NCBI RefSeq assembly: GCF_002387245.1
Contig: NZ_DGLD01000019.1
Coordinates: 434,001-498,000 of the forward strand
From: Brevundimonas sp. UBA4553
GTDB lineage: Bacteria > Pseudomonadota > Alphaproteobacteria > Caulobacterales > Caulobacteraceae
Direction of reading: 5' to 3'
DNA length: 64,000 bases
Below the pieces are notes generated by a model. That model was given only the letters and a program-made list of their open reading frames with translations. It searched no databases and was not told the origin of the DNA. Each line of letters starts with the position of its first letter. The first letter of the stretch is position 1. Of this stretch, positions 41,114-50,416 are shown piece by piece. Position numbers and translations under genes: made by a program.

Positions 41114-42633
41114 CAAGCGACTTTACCCGAGAACAGGGTTCTGAGGCGATCCCGGATCCGAAGCAGCAGGATCAGCAACCCGCCCTTGCGACCGTGATGG
41201 TCCAGCGCCGCCTTCCACCAGCCGCGCTGCACTTCGCCGCCAGGCGTTTCGTTGAACACCATCCAAGCGTCGTCGGCGGGACGATACGCGGGCCAGTCGG
41301 CACCCGGCGAACCTGTTTTGGCGAAATCAACCCATCGGGCGTGGATGGCGGTGCTGGTGGCGCGATCAGCGTCGGTCGCCAAGGGCGCGTCGTCAGGGCG
41401 ATGGTCCAGCGTTTCAAAAATGTGGAAAATTTCAGCCGCGTGGCTAGCGCGGCGCATAGTGTCGCGCCGAGACTCTTCCACATAATCAAAGGCATATAGC
41501 CAGGACTTCGCGCGTCGTGGACGCGACGCCACCCAACGCGCCGGCGCAGCGAAGCCGAAGTCGCGGAAGCCGAGGCGGATCAGTTGCTCTTCATCGCCGA
41601 CGGCCTCGGGATAGAGTTTGGCCGATTTGGCGTTCGGCTTGATCAACTGGCCGAACCGCTTCAGCCCGCCGCCGTAGTTGAGGAGGGAGTCCTCGCCGCT
41701 GTTGACCCCGATCATCATCGGCACGTCGGTGAAGTCACCGTTGGCGAAGGCGCTGATCGGGTCCCGTTCCAGCAGACGTCCGTCAATGACCGGACCAAAG
41801 GCGCTCTCTACGGCAGTGAGCGAGGCGGACGGAACGGCGCGCAGGGCGCCGGCGTCCGCATTAGTCAGACCTATGGCGGCCGCCGTCGCCAAACCCCGTC
41901 GATAGGCGGTCTTCAGCGGCGTGGCGGGCAGCCAGCCGCCGCCGGATTGGACGATAACCTTGTGGAACAACCCGCTCGCTTGCGGTGTCGTCATCAGGGC
42001 CAGGATGTCGAGGCCGCCCGCAGATTCTCCGAACAGGGTGATGTTGGCAGCGTCGCCGCCGAAGGCCGCTATGTGCGCCCGGACCCATTCCAGCGCCGCG
42101 ATCTGATCCAGGAGCCCCTGATTGCCCAAAGGCTCATCAACCGGAGCCTCGGCCGTGAGCGCCGGGTGTGCAAAGAAGCCGAACTGGCCCAGGCGGTAGT
42201 TCACGCTGACCAGCACCACGCCGTCGCGGGCGAAAGCGCCGCCGTCATAGAAGGGCAGGGAACCCGCCCCCATCCGGTTCGACCCGCCGTGAAGCCACAG
42301 CATGACCGGGGCGGGACGCGTCGTATCGACCGGAGTCCAGATATTCAGGGTCAGGCAGTCCTCGCTGGTCGGCTCGGGCGCGCCGCCAATGGAGACGATG
42401 TCGGCCACGTCGGCGGGGCCGGCCTGTGGGGCCGCTGGACCGAACTCCGTCGCCTCGCGGACACCCGTCCATGCAGGGAAGGGCCGCGGTGCGCGCCAGC
42501 GCAACTCGCCCACAGGGGCGGCGGCGTAGGGTATGCCGCGAAACACATTCGCCGCCCCATCGCGCAAGCCCCTCAGGCTTCCGGACACAGTGTGAACGAC
42601 GGGCTGCGTCGCAGCATGAGTGATCTGATCCAT
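41113..42633 (-). CDS. type-B carboxylesterase
   Basis: An alpha/beta-hydrolase ester hydrolase of 506 residues from ATG 42633, which has GGAGGG upstream; the frame extends to 42726, but that region holds the operator candidate. The catalytic Ser204 is in FGESAGG, the oxyanion-hole HGG is at 115-117 (WLHGGSN), and the SEDCLTLNIW motif at about 90-99 is diagnostic of the carboxylesterase/lipase family. No signal peptide is visible, so it is probably cytoplasmic. It pairs with a divergent TonB receptor and a TetR regulator, suggesting uptake and hydrolysis of an ester too large or scarce for porins. Confidence 0.91.
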   Translation of the reverse strand: MDQITHAATQPVVHTVSGSLRGLRDGAANVFRGIPYAAAPVGELRWRAPRPFPAWTGVREATEFGPAAPQAGPADVADIVSIGGAPEPTSEDCLTLNIWTPVDTTRPAPVMLWLHGGSNRMGAGSLPFYDGGAFARDGVVLVSVNYRLGQFGFFAHPALTAEAPVDEPLGNQGLLDQIAALEWVRAHIAAFGGDAANITLFGESAGGLDILALMTTPQASGLFHKVIVQSGGGWLPATPLKTAYRRGLATAAAIGLTNADAGALRAVPSASLTAVESAFGPVIDGRLLERDPISAFANGDFTDVPMMIGVNSGEDSLLNYGGGLKRFGQLIKPNAKSAKLYPEAVGDEEQLIRLGFRDFGFAAPARWVASRPRRAKSWLYAFDYVEESRRDTMRRASHAAEIFHIFETLDHRPDDAPLATDADRATSTAIHARWVDFAKTGSPGADWPAYRPADDAWMVFNETPGGEVQRGWWKAALDHHGRKGGLLILLLRIRDRLRTLFSGKVA

Positions 42634-42719
42634 GGTCCGTCCCTCCGGGCGCGATCTTCGCCGCGCTTCTTCACTTGAGAATGAACAACGCTCGGTCGGC
42701 TGTCGAGCGGCATTGTGAA

Positions 42720-42747
42720 ACATCATTCATGAGCAAATGAATGATGT
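42720..42747. promoter_or_regulatory. perfect 11-6-11 palindrome, candidate TetR operator
   Basis: ACATCATTCAT and ATGAATGATGT are perfect reverse complements separated by GAGCAA, in the gap between the divergent esterase-tetR operon and the TonB receptor. The right arm runs into a TTGACA (42747-42752) on the receptor strand, so binding would block that promoter. An arm length of 11 is far above chance. Confidence 0.78.
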
Positions 42748-42829
42748 TGACAGCGGGGCTGTTCGCGGACCACCGTCGGACCAACACAGATCAGCGGCGA
42801 TCAAACGACCGCGTGGAGAGGAACCGAGA

Positions 42830-45064
42830 ATGCGATCGACAGCACAATTGCGCCTGGCGCTGATGACCAGCGCCTTCATCACGGCCTCGCTTTGCGCGGC
42901 GCCCGCCCTGGCCCAGCAAGCGACGGACACCGAGCAGGTGTCCAGCATCGACGATATCGTTGTGACGGCCCGGCGACGCGAGGAAACGCTCAAGGACGTG
43001 CCGGTGGCCGTCAGCGCCATCAGCGCCGAGCGTCTGGATGAGACCGGAGCCGCCGATATCACCACCCTGCAACAGCAGACGCCGAACGCCACCGTACAGA
43101 TCGCTCGCGGCACGAACTCGACGCTCACCAGCTTCATCCGGGGTGTTGGCCAGCAGGATCCGCTCTGGGGCTTTGAGCCTGGCGTCGGCCTTTATGTCGA
43201 TGATGTCTATGTGGCCCGTCCGCAGGGCGCCGTGCTGGACATCTTCGACATCGAGCGTCTGGAGGTCCTGCGGGGACCGCAGGGCACGCTCTATGGTCGA
43301 AACACCATCGGCGGTGCGATCAAGTACGTCACAAAACGCCTGGGTCAGGACCCTGAACTGGACCTTAGGGCAGCGTACGGTAGCTACAATCAGCTAGATC
43401 TGATCGCTTCGGGTTCGACCCCGCTGAACGACACCCTGCGGATCGGCGGCGCGATCGCGCGTTACACCCGCGACGGCTACGGGACCAACCTGACCACTGG
43501 CGCTGAGCACTACAACAAGGACGTCACCGCAGGGCGCCTGAGCGTTGAATGGACGCCCAGCGATGACCTGTTCTTCCGCCTAGCCGGCGACATCACTGAG
43601 GATGAGTCCAACGCCCGTCACGGCTATCGCCTCAAGGCGCCGATGACCGATGGCATCTATGACACCCGCGCGGGCATCGGCGACGAGGGCTATGTCCGCA
43701 CGCGCGGCCTCTCCTTCACCGGCGAGTGGAACGTCAATGACGCCATGACCTTCAAATCCGTTACGGCCTGGCGCGATGGCGATACGAAGGGCGATGGCAT
43801 CGACTTCGACGGTCTGCCGCAACCGATCCTCGACATTCCCGGCTATTACGCCGACAGCCAGTTCACGCAGGAATTCCAACTGCTGTTCGAAGGCGAGCGC
43901 TGGCAGGGCGTGGCGGGCCTCTTCTACATGGACGCCTCGGCCGAGGGAGCGTTCGACACCGTCATCGGCCTTTATCCCAGCATGGGGCCGGGGCTGCCCG
44001 CGGGTCTGACGACCTATACCGGCGGCAAGGTGGACACCGAAAGCTTCGCCGTCTTCGCCGACTTCAGCTACGATCTGACGGACCAACTGTCGCTGTCGGT
44101 TGGCGGTCGCTGGACCCAGGACAAGAAGAGCGTCGACCAACTCCGCCAGAACTATCTGGGCATCAAGAGCCCGTTCTTCGGCAATAACGCCGCCATCCCC
44201 GCCGGCGCTCCTGCCACCGACTACACCAACTTGGACACATATTCGGAGTTCACGCCGCGCATCAGCGCCAGCTACAAGTTCACGCCGGAACTGACGGGCT
44301 ACGCCTCTTACGGACGGGGCTTCAAGTCGGGAGGTTTCGACATGCGCGGCGACGCCTCCCTCTATCCCGAGACGATCAACGGCTATCAGCCGGAGTTGGT
44401 GGATACCTACGAGATTGGCCTGAAGGGGTCGCTGCTGGACCGCCGCATCAACTTCGCCACCGCACTGTTCAAGTCGGACTACACGGACCAGCAGATCACG
44501 TCGCAGTTCTTTATCCCGCCGGCCTCGGTCGTCAGCTTTGTGGATAATGCGGGCTCCAGCGAAATCTGGGGCTGGGAGTTGGAAGCCAGCGCGCGCCTGA
44601 CCGACAGCTTTGTCCCGCGCCTGACGCTGGGTTATCTGGACGCCAAGTTCAACGAGTTCGTCACCTTCAACCCTCTGACGGGCCAGCGTGAGAACATGGC
44701 CGATCAGCGGGCGTTCCAGAACACCCCGGATTGGACCGCAAATATCGCGCTGCCCTACAGCTTCGATATGGGAGATCGCGGTTCGCTGATCTTTACGCCA
44801 ATGGCGTCCTATCGTGGCGCGACCCAGATGTTCGAGACGGCCATACCCCTGCTCGATCAGGGCGCATACTGGCTATACGACGCCACTCTGATGTGGACGG
44901 CGCAGGATGACCGCTATCGGGTCAGCCTGGCTGGCCGCAACCTGTCCGACGAACGCTATCGCGCGGGCGGTTACAACTTCCCAGGCGCGATTACGGGTGA
45001 CTCCGTCATCGGCTTCTACGGTGCGCCTCGCACTGTCACTCTGAGCGTTACGGCGTCGTTCTAG
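42830..45064 (+). CDS. TonB-dependent receptor paired with the esterase
   Basis: A 22-strand outer-membrane receptor that imports a substrate using TonB energy. From ATG 42830 (GGAGAGGAA upstream) it has 744 residues: a signal peptide ending APALAQ, a TonB box DDIVVTARR near residue 42, a plug domain to about 190 (VEVLRGPQGTLYGRNTIGGAI), and the barrel with the C-terminal aromatic end (VTASF). It lacks an N-terminal signalling extension, so it is not a transducer. It is regulated, by position, through the TetR palindrome. The ligand is unknown; the adjacent esterase suggests an ester-containing compound. Confidence 0.92.
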   Translation: MRSTAQLRLALMTSAFITASLCAAPALAQQATDTEQVSSIDDIVVTARRREETLKDVPVAVSAISAERLDETGAADITTLQQQTPNATVQIARGTNSTLTSFIRGVGQQDPLWGFEPGVGLYVDDVYVARPQGAVLDIFDIERLEVLRGPQGTLYGRNTIGGAIKYVTKRLGQDPELDLRAAYGSYNQLDLIASGSTPLNDTLRIGGAIARYTRDGYGTNLTTGAEHYNKDVTAGRLSVEWTPSDDLFFRLAGDITEDESNARHGYRLKAPMTDGIYDTRAGIGDEGYVRTRGLSFTGEWNVNDAMTFKSVTAWRDGDTKGDGIDFDGLPQPILDIPGYYADSQFTQEFQLLFEGERWQGVAGLFYMDASAEGAFDTVIGLYPSMGPGLPAGLTTYTGGKVDTESFAVFADFSYDLTDQLSLSVGGRWTQDKKSVDQLRQNYLGIKSPFFGNNAAIPAGAPATDYTNLDTYSEFTPRISASYKFTPELTGYASYGRGFKSGGFDMRGDASLYPETINGYQPELVDTYEIGLKGSLLDRRINFATALFKSDYTDQQITSQFFIPPASVVSFVDNAGSSEIWGWELEASARLTDSFVPRLTLGYLDAKFNEFVTFNPLTGQRENMADQRAFQNTPDWTANIALPYSFDMGDRGSLIFTPMASYRGATQMFETAIPLLDQGAYWLYDATLMWTAQDDRYRVSLAGRNLSDERYRAGGYNFPGAITGDSVIGFYGAPRTVTLSVTASF

Positions 45065-45075
45065 ATCGCCTGATG

Positions 45076-45108
45076 CCTCTCCCGCAGGAGCAACGCCTGT
45101 GGGAGAGG
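45076..45108. terminator. hairpin between converging genes
   Basis: Stem CCTCTCCCGCAGG with CCTGTGGGAGAGG (13 bp, one G-U pair) around a 7-base loop, 11 bases after the receptor stop and 8 bases before the end of the convergent acidic-protein gene. The T-run is poor (TATTGTGTT), so it may be a bidirectional terminator or a REP-like element. Confidence 0.6.
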
Positions 45109-45115
45109 TATTGTG

Positions 45116-45520
45116 TTAGTCCTCGTCGTCGGCGCCGATGACGGCGCTCGCGACCAGATCGCGCCACGTAGGATCGGTGTCATCGACTAGATCAACGTCG
45201 TCCATCAGAGCGACCGCGCCGCTGCCGTCGGGCAAAACCAGGCCGAGAACCTCCATGGCTTCGCCATCGGATCCGATATGCGTCTCGGCCTGAACGGCGA
45301 CCGCCGCCTGTTCGCCATCGTCCTCCCACCAGATGAGCGGTTGGGGCAGGTCCATCTCGATCGGTCTGGCGTCGTCAGTATCGGCCAGAGCGAAAATGGC
45401 CCGACGCGCCTGAACATCCTCCAAGGTTGCAACCGCGCCGATGAAGGGCGTCAGGCGTGACCAGTCGTCGACGTCGAAGCCGCCGCCGTCGTCATCATAG
45501 TCATCGAAATCCTGGCTCAT
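45116..45520 (-). CDS. acidic hypothetical protein
   Basis: A 134-residue protein from ATG 45520, chosen over an upstream in-frame start at 45562 because GAGGAG lies 7 bases before it. It is extremely acidic: MSQDFDDYDDDGGGFDVDDW at the N-terminus and an Asp-rich end, with an ordered-looking core (LTPFIGAVATLEDVQARRAIFALADT, PLIWWEDDGEQAAVAV). No membrane segment or signal peptide. I do not recognise a family. It is the only minus-strand gene between two plus-strand receptor loci and appears monocistronic. Confidence 0.72.
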   Translation of the reverse strand: MSQDFDDYDDDGGGFDVDDWSRLTPFIGAVATLEDVQARRAIFALADTDDARPIEMDLPQPLIWWEDDGEQAAVAVQAETHIGSDGEAMEVLGLVLPDGSGAVALMDDVDLVDDTDPTWRDLVASAVIGADDED

Positions 45521-45687
45521 GCGCCGCTCCTCATTGTCAGGTCTCTCTAGCGCCGTCGGCATTTGAAGTAACCAACGAACCTTGAGGCGGACGGCAGAGG
45601 CAAGGCTGCGCCTTTAAATGAACATTGAAATTCATCGCATTTGTCACAGGCGGTCCTTATAGCCACGCTTATTGAGGGAGCGTTGCG

Positions 45688-46197
45688 TTGATCGGTCACG
45701 AGCATGAGGTAGGGCGGACCCTGGCGGCCCAGAACCAGGTGCTTCTGGCCTATGTTCGGCGAAGACTGACCACGGCAGGTGACGCCGAGGATGTCGCGCA
45801 GGAGGCGATCATGCGCGTTCTGGCGCGCGCTCGCGAGACCCTGATCACCGATCCATTATCCTACGCCATGCGAGCGGCGCGGAACATCCTGATCGATCGC
45901 GGCCGCCGCGTCGCCAACATGCCGCTGGATGACCTGGAGGCGGCAGATGTTCCCATCGATAGCGGGGCAACGCCGCTTGAGGCGCTGGACATGAGTGAGC
46001 GATTGAGATTGTGTCAAAGCGCGCTGGAGGCCATGCCGCCTCTGCGACGCGAAATTTTCCTGCGGCGTCGCGCCAGCGACGAATCCTACGAAAAGATCGC
46101 CTTCGATCTGAAGCTGTCGGTAGAGGCGGCGCAGAAACACTATAGCCGCGCAGCCCAGACCTTGCGCCAGACGGCGGAGGGCCGCCATGTCGACTAA
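45688..46197 (+). CDS. FecI-type ECF sigma factor
   Basis: A 169-residue extracytoplasmic-function sigma factor. Region 2 includes LLAYVRRRLTTAGDAEDVAQEAIMRVLAR, and region 4 includes LEAMPPLRREIFLRRRASDESYEKIAFDL followed by a recognition helix. The start is TTG with GAGGGAG upstream. It is followed by an overlapping fecR and a receptor with a signalling domain, the classical cell-surface signalling trio. It should direct transcription of the receptor and phosphatase genes downstream (inference). Confidence 0.92.
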   Translation: MIGHEHEVGRTLAAQNQVLLAYVRRRLTTAGDAEDVAQEAIMRVLARARETLITDPLSYAMRAARNILIDRGRRVANMPLDDLEAADVPIDSGATPLEALDMSERLRLCQSALEAMPPLRREIFLRRRASDESYEKIAFDLKLSVEAAQKHYSRAAQTLRQTAEGRHVD

Positions 46198-47152
46198 GGT
46201 CGTGAACTCCAGGGATGACCGCGAGGCGGCGTTGTGGGCTGATGCGCGACGCGAGGCGAGTTGGTCCAGCGCCCGACAGGCGGCTTTGGATCAATGGCTG
46301 GACGGGCGACCTGACCGTGCGGACCTTTTGCGCAGACATGAGGCGCTGATCGATGACGCGGCCGTCATCTGGGCGACGCAGCGCGTGTTGCGTGCGCGAC
46401 CGGCGCGACGACGCTTCGTGTCCTGGCCGCGCGGCGCTGTGGCGGGAGCTGGGCTGGCTGGCGTCATGGGAGCGATCGCTTTGATGATCGTCGGTCTGCC
46501 TCAGGGGGATCTTATCGTGGGCGCCCGTGGCGTCCCGCAACCCATCGCTCTGGCGGATGGCTCGGCGGTTCGACTGAACGGCCAGAGCCAGGTGCGGGTC
46601 GATCTTGGTGCGAATGAACGTGTCCTGCACCTCAAGGGTGAGGGGTTTTTCGAGGTCGCGCCGGACAAGACGCGGCCCTTTTCCGTTGAGGTGGACGGCA
46701 CGCGCGTCATCGCCGTCGGAACGCGTTTCAATGTCGATCAGCGCCAGACGCCCGCAGGCAAGGTGGTCGAGGTCGTGGTGTTTGAAGGGGTCGTCAAGGT
46801 CGTCTCCGATCGAGGCATGACGATGAGGGTTCTCGCTGGCGAGCGGGCCACAGTGTCTGGCGGCGTCGTCGAACACGCACCCTTGGCGCGACCGGAGGCT
46901 GAGACTGACGTGCCGTCGTGGGCCAAGGGGTGGCTAGAGTTTGAGGAAGCGACCCTGGCGAGCGTGGTCGAGGAGATGGAACGCACGACCGGCGTCAAGG
47001 TCAGGCTGGCCGATCCGACCGTGGCGCGCGCCATGATCAGCGGTCGTTTCGCCTATGATCGGCCCGAGAACGCTCTTGCGGCCATGGTAGGAATTCATGG
47101 CTTCAAACTGACTCGTCTGGGAACGGATCATTTTGAGATTTCCGAAGGTTAG
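46187..47152 (+). CDS. FecR-type transmembrane sigma regulator
   Basis: Relays the state of the outer-membrane receptor to the sigma factor. The 321-residue protein has an N-terminal cytoplasmic DUF4880-like segment (ALWADARREASWSSARQAALDQWLDGRPD), one membrane helix at about 86-103, and the periplasmic FecR domain (GARGVPQPIALADGSAVRLN, LKGEGFFEVAPDKTRPF, VIAVGTRFNV). A C-terminal secretin/TonB-like STN segment follows (SWAKGWLEFEEATLASVVEEME...). It overlaps the sigma gene by 11 bases. Confidence 0.92.
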   Translation: MSTKVVNSRDDREAALWADARREASWSSARQAALDQWLDGRPDRADLLRRHEALIDDAAVIWATQRVLRARPARRRFVSWPRGAVAGAGLAGVMGAIALMIVGLPQGDLIVGARGVPQPIALADGSAVRLNGQSQVRVDLGANERVLHLKGEGFFEVAPDKTRPFSVEVDGTRVIAVGTRFNVDQRQTPAGKVVEVVVFEGVVKVVSDRGMTMRVLAGERATVSGGVVEHAPLARPEAETDVPSWAKGWLEFEEATLASVVEEMERTTGVKVRLADPTVARAMISGRFAYDRPENALAAMVGIHGFKLTRLGTDHFEISEG

Positions 47153-47249
47153 GCAACGTTGAGGGCAAGTTTTCATGACGGCTGTCAGGAGTTCTTTCGT
47201 CGCCGTCTAACCCCGTAACGATCAAGTTCGATCGCAGGGGATTTACCGA

Positions 47250-50200
47250 ATGCCTATCTACAAGACCGGCCTTCTGACAGCGGCTGCGGTCGCTGTTCTT
47301 ACGTCCGTCGCCGCACCAGCCTACGCTTGGCAGGCCGCCAGTAACATCGAAGCGCGCGTGGCCGTCGCTATTCCCGCCCAGGATCTGGGTCGGGCGCTTC
47401 AGACCCTGTCGCGCGATACGGGGCTGCAGATCGTCTTCGATCCCGGCCTGACGCGCGGGCGGACCTCCAACGCCGTTTCGGGGGCGATGGCTCCGCGCGA
47501 AGCGCTACGTCGCATGATCGCCGGCTCGGGCGTCGAGGCGCGCGACGTGCGCGGCGTTCTGACCCTGGTGCGCCAGTCCGCGGACGCGAGCGCCACGGCT
47601 CCCGACGCATTCGAAGTCGAGGACGTGCAGGTGGTCGGTTATGCGGCTGGTCTGCGCCGGTCGCTGGACGCCAAGCGTCAGGCCGACTTCATCTCGGACG
47701 TGATCAGCGCCGACGACATGGGGGATCTGCCGGCCAACAACGTGGCCGAATCCCTGTCGCGTCTTCCGGGCGTCAACGCTGTGCGCAACCACACGACGGG
47801 CGAGGGCGACCGCATCACCATTCGCGGCCTGTCGACCGAGCTGAACAACTACACCATGAACGGCGTGCGCATGGGTGGGGCCGGTTCGCCGGGCGACAAC
47901 TTCTATCGCGGCGTCCGCCTCAGCTTTCTGCCGCCCGAAGGCATCGACTCGATCACCGTCATCAAAAGCCTGACGCCGGACCGCGACGGCGACGCCCTCG
48001 GCGGCACGATCGACATTCGTACGCCCACCGCTTTCGATCATGATCCGGTCTATGGCGTCGTGTCGGCCTCGGTCGGCATGCTGGACAAGTTCGACGACGA
48101 AAAATCGGGTGAGCTCTCAGGCTCGTTTGGACGCCAGTTCAACGACAACTGGGGCCTGTTCGTCACCGGCAGCTGGTCGCGTCGCAAGTCGCAGTTCGAA
48201 GAGAATGGGGTGGACGGCGATAACCAGCCCTCCGTCTGGTACGCCGACAGCGAGACCATGGGCTGGGACACCGACACTTTCGTCATGCGCGGCATGAACA
48301 TCGGTTTCGGCGAGACCGAGGTTGAGCGTCACGGCTTGAACGCCAGCCTCGACTACCGCGGCGTGGATCACGATTTCCACCTGCGCGGCCAGTTCAACGA
48401 GTACACGAAGGAGGAGTTCGGCAATCGCCTGAACTTCCGCAACGACACCGGCCGAAACTCCGCTCGTCTGAGCCAGGTCGACAAGACCATGACCGGCCTG
48501 CTGCGTCCCGAGGACGCCGTGATCGGCACGGACGCCAAACTGGGGCGCATCTACAACTACACCACGGCCCAGATTGTGGACCGCGACAAGGACGGCCGCA
48601 TCACCGACGCTGACCGCTCGACGCGCTCCTATTATACTCTGGACGGCGCCTCGGGGACCTGGGACCCGCAGGGCTTCCGCCTGCGTCGCTTTTGGGAAGG
48701 CTCGCGTGAGACGGGCACGGTGATGTCCCTCAACCTCGGCGGCGTCAGCCGCGTGGGCGACTTCACGGTCGACTACGACGTCTCCTACGCCAAATCGGAG
48801 GACAACACCGACGACAGCTACGAGATGGAGTTCCGCAGCGACAAGTACGGCTGGTTGGGCAACAAGGGGGTCAACGTCACCAACTTCGGCGACAGTCGTT
48901 TCCCCAAGTGGGTGCTGAACGACGCCGGAATGGCGGCGATCCACGATAACAGCCAGTATGACTTCAGCGGTCTGTCGGGTGAGATCGGCGGCGCGCAGGA
49001 AGAGTTGTGGCAGGGCCAGTTCAACGTCGAATGGCGCCCCGTCTCGACCTGGCTGGAAGCCGTCAAGGCGGGCGGCAAGTACTATAGCTCCAAGCGCTCG
49101 ACCTATAGCGGCGAGTTCATGGACCTGGACGCCAGCGGCACCCTGGCCGACTTCTCGCGCTTCTATGGCAAGGAAGTCACCAGCCTGTTCGACGGCGAGT
49201 ATTCGGGCCTCTATCGCCTAGGCACGGTGATCGACAACGACGCCATGCTGGCCGAACTGCAGCGCGCGATGGAAGGTCAAAGCGACTTCTTCGACGGCTT
49301 CGCCACCGATCCCGCCAACGCCGAACTGAGCGGCGAGGACAGCTTCACCTTCAAGGAGAACATCTTCGCCGGCTACCTGATGGCGACGGCCCGCTTCGGT
49401 CAGGCGCAGATTCTGGGCGGCGTCCGGGTGGAGAGCACCAACAACGAGATCGACGCCTATATCCTGGATGAGGTCCAGGGGGCGCACTTCGCCACGGATA
49501 AGAGCGACTTCGTCAACGTCCTGCCGTCGATCCACCTCAACTATGATCTGGATGACCGGACCAAGGTCCGCGCCGCCATCTGGACCAGCTTCGCCCGCCC
49601 GGACATCGCCCGTATGTCGTCGGCGCGCGAGTATGGCTACGACAGCGACCCGGACGGCGACGGCACGGTGAACCCGAAAAGCGAATGGCTGTTGGTCGCT
49701 ATCGAACAGGGCAACCCGGATCTGAAGCCGATGAAGGCGGTCAACTACGACCTCTCCATCGAACGCTACAACGGCGACACCGGCGCCTATTCGCTGGGCC
49801 TGTTCTACAAGGATATCGAGAACTTCCTGTACCGTTCCTCGTCGTCGAACATCCGCGACGGGACGGCGGGCGTGAACACCGGTCCCGATGGCGTCACGAT
49901 TTCCAAGCCCAACAACGGCAAGTGGGCGCGGGTCTACGGCGTCGAGATGAGCGCCCAGCAGGTCTTCCACTGGCTGCCCGGTCCGTTGGCCGGGCTTGGA
50001 GCCAGCGTCAATCTGACTTTGCAGAAGTCGGAGGCTGAGACCGGCATTTCCTGGCATCCAGAAGGTTACACCTTGCCGCTGATGGAGACGCCGGAGGCGG
50101 TCGCCAACGTGCAGATCTTCTGGGCGCGGGACGGCTGGGAGGCCTATGCCGCCTACAGCTATCAGTCGGAATTCCTCGAAGGCATCCAGGACTTCGGCAA

Positions 50201-50402
50201 CAATCCCTATGAGCAGGACTACGAGTTCGTGGACCTGAACGTGCGGCGCAAGCTGTGGAACGGGGCGACGGCGTCGCTGCAGGTCCAGAACCTCTTCGAC
50301 AACCACACCTACTGGTACACAGCCGGCGCCAGCACGGGCTCCAGCCGCGCCTATATCAAGAACGGGCGGTCGATCTCGGTCGGCCTGACCTACGTCTTCT
50401 GA
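47250..50402 (+). CDS. TonB-dependent transducer receptor with STN signalling domain
   Basis: A 1050-residue outer-membrane receptor. After the signal peptide (ending APAYAW) comes an STN domain at about 33-115 (VAIPAQDLGRALQTLSRDTGLQIVF), the part that contacts FecR. Next are the plug (about 130-270, VAESLSRLPGVNAVRN, IKSLTPDRDGDALGGTIDIRTP) and a long barrel ending GLTYVF. The plug signature is that of the Xanthomonas/Caulobacter-type TonB receptors (TIGR01782-like), often linked to carbohydrate or organic substrates. It sits directly behind sigma/FecR and directly ahead of a phosphoesterase, so I infer that it senses and imports a phosphorylated compound. Confidence 0.92.
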   Translation: MPIYKTGLLTAAAVAVLTSVAAPAYAWQAASNIEARVAVAIPAQDLGRALQTLSRDTGLQIVFDPGLTRGRTSNAVSGAMAPREALRRMIAGSGVEARDVRGVLTLVRQSADASATAPDAFEVEDVQVVGYAAGLRRSLDAKRQADFISDVISADDMGDLPANNVAESLSRLPGVNAVRNHTTGEGDRITIRGLSTELNNYTMNGVRMGGAGSPGDNFYRGVRLSFLPPEGIDSITVIKSLTPDRDGDALGGTIDIRTPTAFDHDPVYGVVSASVGMLDKFDDEKSGELSGSFGRQFNDNWGLFVTGSWSRRKSQFEENGVDGDNQPSVWYADSETMGWDTDTFVMRGMNIGFGETEVERHGLNASLDYRGVDHDFHLRGQFNEYTKEEFGNRLNFRNDTGRNSARLSQVDKTMTGLLRPEDAVIGTDAKLGRIYNYTTAQIVDRDKDGRITDADRSTRSYYTLDGASGTWDPQGFRLRRFWEGSRETGTVMSLNLGGVSRVGDFTVDYDVSYAKSEDNTDDSYEMEFRSDKYGWLGNKGVNVTNFGDSRFPKWVLNDAGMAAIHDNSQYDFSGLSGEIGGAQEELWQGQFNVEWRPVSTWLEAVKAGGKYYSSKRSTYSGEFMDLDASGTLADFSRFYGKEVTSLFDGEYSGLYRLGTVIDNDAMLAELQRAMEGQSDFFDGFATDPANAELSGEDSFTFKENIFAGYLMATARFGQAQILGGVRVESTNNEIDAYILDEVQGAHFATDKSDFVNVLPSIHLNYDLDDRTKVRAAIWTSFARPDIARMSSAREYGYDSDPDGDGTVNPKSEWLLVAIEQGNPDLKPMKAVNYDLSIERYNGDTGAYSLGLFYKDIENFLYRSSSSNIRDGTAGVNTGPDGVTISKPNNGKWARVYGVEMSAQQVFHWLPGPLAGLGASVNLTLQKSEAETGISWHPEGYTLPLMETPEAVANVQIFWARDGWEAYAAYSYQSEFLEGIQDFGNNPYEQDYEFVDLNVRRKLWNGATASLQVQNLFDNHTYWYTAGASTGSSRAYIKNGRSISVGLTYVF

Positions 50403-50416
50403 TCGGGGAGGGGATC

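Noticed and set aside
45615..45640. Fur- or palindrome-type site before the ECF sigma gene
   Set aside because: ATGAA and TTCAT arms of only 5 bases with an 8-base spacer; too short to claim.
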